Source: Lawsonibacter sp.
Lineage (GTDB): Bacteria > Bacillota > Clostridia > Oscillospirales > Oscillospiraceae
Assembly: GCA_022793355.1 (NCBI GenBank)
Contig: JAAWCR010000009.1
Location: 1-20,671 of the forward strand
Direction of reading: 5' to 3'
Length of the DNA stretch: 20,671 nucleotides
This document shows, piece by piece, positions 14,222 through 20,671 of this stretch. Below the pieces are notes generated by a model. It was not told the DNA's origin, ran no database searches, and saw only the letters and a program-made list of their open reading frames with translations. The translations under genes were made by a program, and so were the position numbers. The first letter of the stretch is position 1. Every line of letters begins with the position of its first letter.

Positions 14222-17200
14222 TGAACACGGCGCATATCAACCACACCGACAAGCTGCAAAAGCTGATTGATTCTTTGGGTTTTTCGCCCTGCAACCAGTC
14301 CCTGGCCCTGGAATACCTGACCGATTTCTCTTTGGATGACAGCTGCCTGAGCCGGGCCGAGCCCCAGGACTTCAACCGCCTGGGCTGGAAGGAACAGGGG
14401 GAAGCGGTACGCTGGCTGGCGGAGGTCCGCTCGTCCCGGAACCCCGCCCTGTTTCCCCGGTACATAAAGCTGTTCTGGGCCATTGGCCGGAGCACCGCGA
14501 TCTTTTTAATTGCCTCTACCCGCCAGACCCTGGACCACTCCGACCTCGTCCCCCTGGTGGGCAAGCCCGCCGTGGCCGCCATGATGGCCGAGAATTTCGC
14601 CTGGAGAAACGGCCCCGCTTATGCGCACGCCGCCTGGCTCCATGAGCTGGCCAAAACGGAACCGGAAGTCCTGGAGGAGGCCCAGAAGCTAGGCGGGACC
14701 CAGACGGACAACATGAAGGTCTTTTTGGCGGGTATCCTGCTGTGCCAGGCGGGCCATGAGAAGCCCCGTTTTTTGAAAAAGCTGATGGGCCAAAGCTCCC
14801 TGGTGGACCGGCAGGCGCAGCTACTGTTTCAGAACAATTTGGACTCCCTGGCAAACACGGCCCCCGCCCTGGCCCAGGGGGACCGGGACCTGCTGGCCGA
14901 GTACATCCGGAAGGGAGACCCCAAAGCGCCGATACCCTTTTTGGCCTCCGCCCGCTGCGCCATCGACTCTCACAGCGCCCTGACCGCAAATGCCTCCGAG
15001 CCCTACCTCACCATCCTGCTGGGTACGGCCTCCTTCCTGGCCCAGCGGCAGGACCCCCGGGCCCGCTGCGCCGTCCGGGCCTACCTGACCCTCAACCCAA
15101 TGAACCTGCTCTATGCCCTGCTGCGCACCGTGCCCCACGAATACTTCATGGATCAGCTCCCCCTCCTGCGCCAGGACCTGCCCGGCGGGACCGCCATCAT
15201 CCTGCTCGCCCTGTGTAGCAGCTCGGTGAGCTTCGCCCGGCAGAAGGAGATCGCCAGTCAGTGCCGGAACGGCCTGGCCAAGGCCAAGCAGCTGTCCGAT
15301 GCCCGGCAGTACCAAGCCCTGTGCGTACTGCTGCCAGACAGCGCGGACAGCTCCATCGAGGAGACCATCACCAGCCTGCTGGAAAAACATGTGCAATCCG
15401 GCCAGAACGAGCTGCGAGCCTATCTGTCCGGCGCCGGCAGCCTGAAGGGCTCCGCGGCGCAGCTTGCGGCGGTCACCTCCACCCCCTATCTGTACCCCAC
15501 CCACTCCGCCAATCTGGTCTTTAACTACCGCCTGCGGGCCGGGTGGGACAACTTCGCCTGCCGCTGCGCCGTGGTTTTTGCCCTCACGCTGAAAGCCCGC
15601 GCTATGGCTTACCTCCTGCGCCAGGGCGGTTCCTCTGTCATGGAACAGGACGTCAGCGCACTGGCCCGGGCCCTGTTGGAACAGGAGCTGACTATCCCCG
15701 ACCTGATGCAAGTCTTTGATGCCCTCCACGACTCCACGTACACCGACAGCACCAAAGCCAGCATCCGCAACGGCGTGTACGCCGCCGTGAAGCGGCCCGA
15801 GTACGTTGGGGATCTGTGCATCGCCGCAAAATCCGGCGGCGTGTTCTCCCGGTACGTGGCCATTTCGGCGCTGGACGATCTGTCCGGCATGGATATCTGC
15901 GCCGCTCAGGCAAAGGCCGGCGTTCTGGACTGCGCCGGCGACTCCTCCAAGCAGATTCAAGAGCTGCTCCTGACCATTCTTCCCGCCCACAAGGACTGGA
16001 TTCCGGATTTCGCCCGAATGCTCAAAAGCAAGAAGGCGGCGGAGCGGCTGTTGGCGGTAGGGGTCAGCCGCAGGCTGGGAGATGCCCTCCGCCCACATCT
16101 GGAGGAGGCGCTGGCCACCGAAAAGAGTGCCAAGGTGTCCGACGCTATCCGGACCGCGCTGGGACAGGCCGCCGCTGCCCCCGGCGAACGCGCCCCAGAA
16201 ACGCCGGAGGAACTGGCCACCCGGGTGCTGAAGGGTGGAAAAAAGCGGAAGATTCAGTGGATTTTGGACACCCCTCTCCCCGCCCTGCACCGCAAGGACG
16301 GCACGCAGGCCGGCGAGGACATTCGGGCCGCCCTGATGGTGGCCTACTGCGACCTGGGCCGCATCGGCCGCAGCGAAACCGCCGCGGAGCTGGCCAAGGA
16401 TATCAAGGAAACGGACTTGGCGGACCTGGCCCACGAGGTCTATGAAACATGGCTGACGGAGGGAGCCCAGAGCAAGACAAAGTGGGTGCTCCCCTTTGCG
16501 GCGGCCTTTGGCGGGCCCGCCATGACCCCTAAACTGACCCGGGCCATCCACGACTGGCCCCAGCACGCCCGGGGGGCCATCGCCTGCGACGCGGTGAACG
16601 CTCTGGCCCTCAGCGCCGACCCGGCGGCGCTGCTGACCGTGGACGCGATATCCCGAAAGTTCAAATTCCGTCAGGTTAAAACGGCCGCAGGACAGGCGCT
16701 GGATAACGCTGCCCGGGAACTGGGCATCACCGCCGAGGAGCTGGCTGACCGCATCGTCCCCGACCTGGGCTTTGCCGCCGATGGAAAGCGGGTGTTCGAT
16801 TACGGCCCCCGCAGCTTCACCGTCCGCCTGACCCCCACCCTGGAGCTGGAGATTACCAACGACGGGGGCAAGGCCGTAAAAAATCTGCCCTCTCCCGGCA
16901 AAACCGACGACGCAGAGAAGGCAGAGGCCTCGTATAACGAGTTTAAGCAGATGAAAAAACAGATCCGCACCACGGTAGCCGCCCAGAAAGCCCGTTTGGA
17001 AGCGGCTCTCTCCGCCCTGCGCTGCTGGAACACCGAGGCCTGGCGGGCCCTGTTTGTCGAAAATCCCATTATGCACCAGTTCGCCATGAGCCTGATTTGG
17101 GGCGTCTATGAGGACGGGGCGCTGAAGGCAACCTTCCGCTACATGGAGGACGGCTCCTTCAACACGGTAGACGAGGAAGAATACCCGCTGCCCGAACACG

Positions 17201-17739
17201 CACAAATTGGCCTGGCCCATCCGGTGGAGCTGGAGGAAGAAACCCTGGCGGGCTGGCGGCAGCAGCTGGAGGACTATGAGATCACACAGAGCGTCCTCCA
17301 GCTGGATCGGCCGGTGTACCGCTTGCAGCCCGGCACGGAGCAGGCCCGCAGCCTGGAGCTCTTTGGCGGAAAGACGCTTAACGGACTGTCCTTGTCCGGA
17401 AAGCTGCTGGGGCTAGGCTGGTATCGGGGCAGCGTACAAGATGGGGGCGGCTACTACACCTTCTACCGGGAGGACCCCATTTTGTCCATGGGGGTGGAGC
17501 TGAACTTTTCCGGCTGTTCCGTGGGCTATGAGAATGACACGGTAACCGTGTACGAAGGGGTATTTTACCGCTCCGGCACCGTGAAACGGGGCAGCTACTG
17601 CTACGATTCCCCAAAGGAGGAGAACATCTTCGCCCTGAAGGACGTTCCGCCCCGTTATTACAGCGAGATTGTCTACCAACTGGAGCGGGCCACCGCCTCC
17701 GCCACCGAGACCGACCCGGAGTGGAAAAAGAAACGGTAA
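14221..17739 (+). CDS. DUF4132 domain protein with HEAT-like helical repeats (YehI/MolR-like)
   Basis: This 1172-residue protein is the largest in the window. From about residue 100 to 850 it is a run of helix pairs resembling HEAT repeats (for example AAERLLAVGVSRRLGDALRPHLEEAL near 600-630). The DUF4132 hallmarks come late: VFDYGPRSFTVRL and KNLPSPGKTDD (about 858-900), then KKQIRTTVAAQKARLEAAL, W.ALFVENPIMHQFAMSLIWGVYE (about 940-965), GLAHPVEL, and QLDRPVYRL. The same blocks are known in the E. coli YehI and MolR proteins, which are of similar length. I see no WGR domain, which many relatives have. The ATG at 14221 has GGAGGAGG seven bases upstream and overlaps the previous stop. It is the last gene of the operon, before a strong terminator. 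A scaffold for the ATPase/VWA pair is inferred. Confidence 0.88.
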   Translation: MNTAHINHTDKLQKLIDSLGFSPCNQSLALEYLTDFSLDDSCLSRAEPQDFNRLGWKEQGEAVRWLAEVRSSRNPALFPRYIKLFWAIGRSTAIFLIASTRQTLDHSDLVPLVGKPAVAAMMAENFAWRNGPAYAHAAWLHELAKTEPEVLEEAQKLGGTQTDNMKVFLAGILLCQAGHEKPRFLKKLMGQSSLVDRQAQLLFQNNLDSLANTAPALAQGDRDLLAEYIRKGDPKAPIPFLASARCAIDSHSALTANASEPYLTILLGTASFLAQRQDPRARCAVRAYLTLNPMNLLYALLRTVPHEYFMDQLPLLRQDLPGGTAIILLALCSSSVSFARQKEIASQCRNGLAKAKQLSDARQYQALCVLLPDSADSSIEETITSLLEKHVQSGQNELRAYLSGAGSLKGSAAQLAAVTSTPYLYPTHSANLVFNYRLRAGWDNFACRCAVVFALTLKARAMAYLLRQGGSSVMEQDVSALARALLEQELTIPDLMQVFDALHDSTYTDSTKASIRNGVYAAVKRPEYVGDLCIAAKSGGVFSRYVAISALDDLSGMDICAAQAKAGVLDCAGDSSKQIQELLLTILPAHKDWIPDFARMLKSKKAAERLLAVGVSRRLGDALRPHLEEALATEKSAKVSDAIRTALGQAAAAPGERAPETPEELATRVLKGGKKRKIQWILDTPLPALHRKDGTQAGEDIRAALMVAYCDLGRIGRSETAAELAKDIKETDLADLAHEVYETWLTEGAQSKTKWVLPFAAAFGGPAMTPKLTRAIHDWPQHARGAIACDAVNALALSADPAALLTVDAISRKFKFRQVKTAAGQALDNAARELGITAEELADRIVPDLGFAADGKRVFDYGPRSFTVRLTPTLELEITNDGGKAVKNLPSPGKTDDAEKAEASYNEFKQMKKQIRTTVAAQKARLEAALSALRCWNTEAWRALFVENPIMHQFAMSLIWGVYEDGALKATFRYMEDGSFNTVDEEEYPLPEHAQIGLAHPVELEEETLAGWRQQLEDYEITQSVLQLDRPVYRLQPGTEQARSLELFGGKTLNGLSLSGKLLGLGWYRGSVQDGGGYYTFYREDPILSMGVELNFSGCSVGYENDTVTVYEGVFYRSGTVKRGSYCYDSPKEENIFALKDVPPRYYSEIVYQLERATASATETDPEWKKKR

Positions 17740-17752
17740 GCCAAAGCAAACA

Positions 17753-17790
17753 GGCCAGCAGGGAGCATTCCCTGCCGGCCTTCTTTTTTT
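17753..17790 (+). terminator. intrinsic terminator after the DUF4132 gene, likely bidirectional
   Basis: A 12-bp stem with one mismatch (17753-17764 with 17769-17780, GGCC and GCAGGGA blocks) has the loop GCAT and is followed by TTCTTTTTTT. Read on the minus strand it is followed by TGTTTGCTTT, so it can also end the convergent permease operon, whose stop is at 17819. Confidence 0.9.
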
Positions 17791-17818
17791 CGCATGAACG
17801 CGCCGCGCCAGCCGCCCG

Positions 17819-18778
17819 CTAAATTGGGAGCAGCATGGTTGTCAGCGGAATCGTCACAATACACAGCAAACTGGACAGGAAAACCGTCAGCGCGGCAAAT
17901 TCCTGGTCCGCCTGATAGTTTTCCGCCAAAATAGTGGCGACGGCGGGGGTCGGCATAGCCAGGATGACGAAAACCACCGACGGTATGGCGGAGCCATTCA
18001 GACCCAGCAGCGCCTCCGCAGCATACAGCACCAAAAAGCTGGCCGCTGGACAGAGAATCAGCCGAGTGAGCGTGGAGGTAATGGCATCCTTGTTCTGACG
18101 CAGTCCGCTCCACTTTCCGTTGGACAGGTTCATGCCCGTGACAATCATAGACAGCGGGGTGGTGATATTGGACAGATGGGTCAAGGGCGTCAGCACTGCG
18201 GAGGGAATGGACAGTTGCCCAAAATAGAACACCAGGCCTAATACCGTTGAAAAATTGATAGTGGTAAACAGAACCGTGCGCCACTCTACCTTAACTCCCT
18301 CCCCCACCGCGGCGCGGTCGGCGCAAATCATCCGTGCGCCCATGGAGTAAACCAGGAGATTGAAGGTTATGTTCAGAACCACCGCCATCGACAGGCCCTC
18401 TTCGCCAAAGAGCGCCAGCACGATAGGGAACCCCATAAATCCGGTGTTGCAAAACGTCGCGCAGAAGGCCCACACCCCCCGGCGTCCCTGCGGTACCCGG
18501 AACAGCCTGGCCAGGGGCGCCGAAATCAGCGCGTTGACCGGAAAGAGAATCATTCCCAGAAGGAGAATGATCATAACCTCCCGGAAAAAGGAGGGGTCAT
18601 AGGGCCGCAGAAGCGAGGTGAAGATGGTACAGGGCAGGGTGACCTTCAGCAACAGCCGGGACAGCTGCCCGGAAATGTCCCTGGACACCACCCCCAGCTT
18701 AACCATTCCGAAGCCCACCGCAATCAGCAGAAACAGCCCTAGCAGGTTAAAGCATACCTGTGTCAAATCAAGGTTCAT
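17819..18778 (-). CDS. AEC-family transporter (auxin efflux carrier / malate permease type)
   Basis: The 319 residues are almost entirely hydrophobic helices, about ten in two sets, which fits the AEC family (usually about 310 residues). These are secondary carriers for organic anions such as malate. Family-like segments include LKVTLPCTIFTSLL, FCNTGFMGFPIVLALFG with its helix-breaking Asn-Thr-Gly, TPLSMIVTGMNLS and ILAMPTPAVATILAENY. The ATG at 18778 has AGGAGG seven bases upstream, and the gene begins 16 bases after the DctP-like lipoprotein gene stops, so the two share an operon. No DctQ or DctM TRAP membrane genes follow; the terminator at 17753-17790 closes the operon. The substrate is probably a carboxylate, by family and context. 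Confidence 0.9.
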   Translation of the reverse strand: MNLDLTQVCFNLLGLFLLIAVGFGMVKLGVVSRDISGQLSRLLLKVTLPCTIFTSLLRPYDPSFFREVMIILLLGMILFPVNALISAPLARLFRVPQGRRGVWAFCATFCNTGFMGFPIVLALFGEEGLSMAVVLNITFNLLVYSMGARMICADRAAVGEGVKVEWRTVLFTTINFSTVLGLVFYFGQLSIPSAVLTPLTHLSNITTPLSMIVTGMNLSNGKWSGLRQNKDAITSTLTRLILCPAASFLVLYAAEALLGLNGSAIPSVVFVILAMPTPAVATILAENYQADQEFAALTVFLSSLLCIVTIPLTTMLLPI

Positions 18779-18794
18779 AACAATTCCTCCTGAT

Positions 18795-19883
18795 TCATTC
18801 TGGCGCGCTCGTTCCCGCCGCCGAGGAGCACCAGCGGTCTAGGATTTCCGCCCCGGTAACGGCAACGACGCTTTCGTAGGCCGCCTCGTAGGTCAGCGCC
18901 CGACACTGAGCCCGCAAGCCGGGGATGGCGTCAAAGTCGATCAGGCTGATTCCCTCCCGGGACATCTGCTCCAGAGCCTGTTCGTTGGCCTGGTCCACAT
19001 AGTCGGGCAGAATCATCCGGCACTCCTCCGCCGCCTGCCACAGCGTTTCCTGGTCATCAGAGGAAAGGCTGTCCCATGTGGCTTTGCTGATGTGCATTCC
19101 ACCCACAAACAGCAGATGGTCACTGTTTGTCATATATTTTTGTAGCTCGTAAAACTTTCGGTCGTGGATCTGGGCATAGGGGTTTTCCTCCCCCTGAATG
19201 CCGCCTTTCTGGAGGGCCAGATAGACATCAGCAATGTCCATGCTCACCGTCTCAAGCCCCAGGGCCTGCCAAAAGGCGGTGTGGTGCTCATTATAGAGGC
19301 AGCGGATGGTAAGGCCCTGAAGGTCCGTTAATGATTGAATGGGCTGGCTCAGACTCAGCTCCCGAAACCCTTGGTCGGCCAGGGGCATCAGAATCAGCTC
19401 CTTCTCCTCATAGGCGTTGGACAAATAGCGGAAGAGCACAGGGTCAGCCAGGGCCGCCCGGGCCTGCTCCAGACTCTGGAACAGAAACGGGACATCAAAC
19501 ACGGCGGCCTCCGGAATAAAGGTGACTAGAGCCGATGGGCTGGCAATCTGGATATCCACGGTCCCGTACTGACAATCTCGAACCACCTCCAGGTCGCTGC
19601 CCAGAATGCTGTCGCTGTATACGTCAATTGTGATGGTCCCGCCGCTCAGCTGCTCCACCAACTGCTTATATTGCAGGGCCCACCAGCCATTTACCGAAGT
19701 CTCAGGCCCTGAATAGCTGAGAACCAGGTTGACCGGTGGGGTCTCGCTGGAACTGTAAGGGGAGCTTTGGCCGGACCCGGCCGCCGTTGGGCCGCCGGGC
19801 ACGCCGGAGGCGGAGACAGCCGGCTGTCTCTGGCAGCCAGTCAGCAGCAACAGCAGCAGAATTAAAACCCGTTTATAGTGCAT
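18795..19883 (-). CDS. DctP-type (TRAP) solute-binding lipoprotein
   Basis: The 362-residue protein begins with a lipoprotein signal peptide, MHYKRV plus a Leu run and the lipobox LTGC (Cys17), then a Ser/Gly-rich linker. The mature part has DctP features: IDVYSDSILGSDLEVVRDCQYGTVD-type N-terminal lobe, AAVFDVPFLF, LQGLTIRCL with the Arg that usually grips the carboxylate, and GGIQGEENPYAQI. TRAP binding proteins capture carboxylates outside the membrane. The ATG at 19883 has GAGGAGG seven bases upstream, while the open frame extends further upstream through the regulator gene without any start signal. It lies 14 bases after the regulator gene. No TRAP permease genes are present; an AEC carrier follows. 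It may feed that carrier or act as a sensor subunit, as DctB does for DctS in Bacillus subtilis. Confidence 0.9.
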   Translation of the reverse strand: MHYKRVLILLLLLLTGCQRQPAVSASGVPGGPTAAGSGQSSPYSSSETPPVNLVLSYSGPETSVNGWWALQYKQLVEQLSGGTITIDVYSDSILGSDLEVVRDCQYGTVDIQIASPSALVTFIPEAAVFDVPFLFQSLEQARAALADPVLFRYLSNAYEEKELILMPLADQGFRELSLSQPIQSLTDLQGLTIRCLYNEHHTAFWQALGLETVSMDIADVYLALQKGGIQGEENPYAQIHDRKFYELQKYMTNSDHLLFVGGMHISKATWDSLSSDDQETLWQAAEECRMILPDYVDQANEQALEQMSREGISLIDFDAIPGLRAQCRALTYEAAYESVVAVTGAEILDRWCSSAAGTSAPE

Positions 19884-19897
19884 CGCCGCACCTCCTC

Positions 19898-20671
19898 TCA
19901 CCGAATGCTTTGGCGGAACTGCTTGGGCGTCATGCCGGTGTGCTTTTTGAATACCCGGAAAAAGGTGGCCACACTGCAAAAACCGGTGAGATAACCAATC
20001 TCCTGGGCCGTCATATCGCCGCTCTTTAACAGCCGCTTGGCATTGTCCACCCGGCACTGATTAAGGTAGACGCTGAAATTCTGCTGGGCAATGCTTGTAA
20101 ACAGCCGGCTGAGGTAGGTGGGGTTGATGCCTACATATTCAGCCACGCTTTCCAGGCTGAGATTGGGGTCGCCGCACCGGGAGAGTATAAACTCCTTGGC
20201 CCGCTCAATGTACATATGCTGGCCTGAATTGAAATGCCCCTGAAGGCGGCGGACAAGCTCCTGACAGATGCGCTCCATGGCCGGCTCCAGGCCGTCGTCC
20301 GGCACGGACTGGAGGGAGACATCCATATTGCCGCAGTCGATTTTAAGGGAGGCGGACTGCTCCAGCAGCAGATCCAGCAGGAGCTGGTAGAGCTGGCGGG
20401 CCTCCTTTCCGGAAAACGAAACGCTGATGTCCTGAAGGAGCTTGGAGATGGCCTCCAGCAGGCGCCCGGCGTCCTCTCGCCGGATGGTGCCCAGCAGATT
20501 GCGCATCTCTCCAATGTACACCGTCCGCAGATGTTTGCCGCCGGCGTCTTTTGCGTAATACTGGTTGAATTCCAAATCATTCCGAGCTTCGGCCAGGGAG
20601 TCTGGCAGGCCTGCCAGATCCTTTGTCAAACCGCCCATGCCCCAGACCAGCGCGGCCCGCTCCCTGCCCAG
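19898..20671 (-). CDS. AraC-family regulator, probably YesN-type response regulator (partial, N-terminus outside window)
   Basis: The last 100 residues form a full AraC DNA-binding domain with two helix-turn-helix units: LSLESVAEYVGINPTYLSRLFTS and MTAQEIGYLTGFCSVATFFRVFKKHTGMTPKQFR. Upstream are about 150 helical residues, including LPDSLAEARNDLEFNQYYAKDAGG, which resembles the linker of YesN-type response regulators. The frame stays open from the ATG at 20638 to the window end (11 more codons), so the true start is outside and a receiver domain probably precedes it. The stop is 14 bases before the DctP-like gene, so the regulator and the binding protein are co-transcribed. A sensor kinase gene would be expected just beyond the window. 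It most likely controls this operon or a dicarboxylate uptake system. Confidence 0.85.
   Translation of the reverse strand: MGRERAALVWGMGGLTKDLAGLPDSLAEARNDLEFNQYYAKDAGGKHLRTVYIGEMRNLLGTIRREDAGRLLEAISKLLQDISVSFSGKEARQLYQLLLDLLLEQSASLKIDCGNMDVSLQSVPDDGLEPAMERICQELVRRLQGHFNSGQHMYIERAKEFILSRCGDPNLSLESVAEYVGINPTYLSRLFTSIAQQNFSVYLNQCRVDNAKRLLKSGDMTAQEIGYLTGFCSVATFFRVFKKHTGMTPKQFRQSIR

Noticed and set aside
14821..17220. 799-codon open frame on the minus strand across the DUF4132 gene
   Set aside because: It is antisense to a gene with clear family motifs and coupled starts; its protein is Gly/Val/Gln-rich with no motif, the usual by-product of GC-rich coding DNA.
18795..20057. Longer 420-residue version of the DctP-like protein
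   Set aside because: The extra 58 residues overlap the AraC gene, lack a start signal, and would bury the lipoprotein signal peptide that begins at 19883.
1..20671. CRISPR arrays, tRNA or rRNA genes
   Set aside because: No regularly spaced repeat-spacer pattern, tRNA cloverleaf or rRNA sequence was seen on either strand.

Overview
The window is GC-rich, densely coded DNA with strong AGGAGG-type ribosome binding sites and short intergenic gaps. The protein families (Wzz/sugar-transferase exopolysaccharide operon, small serine recombinase, RelB/DinJ-type N-terminus, FloT-like flotillin, YesN-type AraC regulator, lipoprotein DctP) fit a Gram-positive Clostridia genome, most likely a gut Oscillospiraceae (Flavonifractor/Lawsonibacter/Oscillibacter-like). 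That placement is inferred from gene content and style, not from a marker gene.

Layout. (1) 1-3472, minus strand: the 5' part of an exopolysaccharide or capsule operon, comprising a sugar-1-phosphate transferase, a membrane-anchored metallophosphoesterase and two consecutive Wzz-like chain-length proteins, the last one cut by the window edge. (2) 3473-4810: two AT-rich intergenic regions around a Hin/Pin-like serine recombinase on the minus strand, carrying a 26-bp near-palindrome, direct repeats and a second inverted repeat built on the same TTTGTAA half-site. (3) 4811-7496, plus strand: an orphan protein with a RelB/DinJ-like N-terminus and about 300 extra residues, then a FloT-like flotillin ending in a strong terminator. 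(4) 7569-17790, plus strand: a clear promoter followed by six overlapping or closely abutting genes (MoxR-type AAA+ ATPase, DUF5682, VWA, double-SWIM protein, 107-aa protein, DUF4132) and a closing terminator. The set matches in kind the E. coli yehL/yehM/yehP/yehQ plus yehI (MolR-type) genes. (5) 17819-20671, minus strand: an AraC/YesN-type regulator (cut by the window end), a DctP-type lipoprotein and an AEC-family permease.

How they may work together. Region 4 looks like one machine: a MoxR ATPase paired with a VWA metal-binding adaptor, two Zn-binding SWIM motifs, a large helical repeat/DUF4132 scaffold, and a DUF5682 protein whose N-terminal motifs (RHHSP, VEGPE, REGHMA, VGGFH) resemble the TraB/ChaN/EreA (TIKI) metal-dependent superfamily. 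I know of no established function for it. Region 3 lies directly upstream in the same orientation, so it may be a membrane-scaffold and regulatory companion, but it has its own promoter and terminator. Region 2 may hold the recombination or operator sites that govern the flanking operons. Region 5 resembles a sensing and uptake unit for an organic acid, in which the binding protein could serve either the permease or a two-component sensor.
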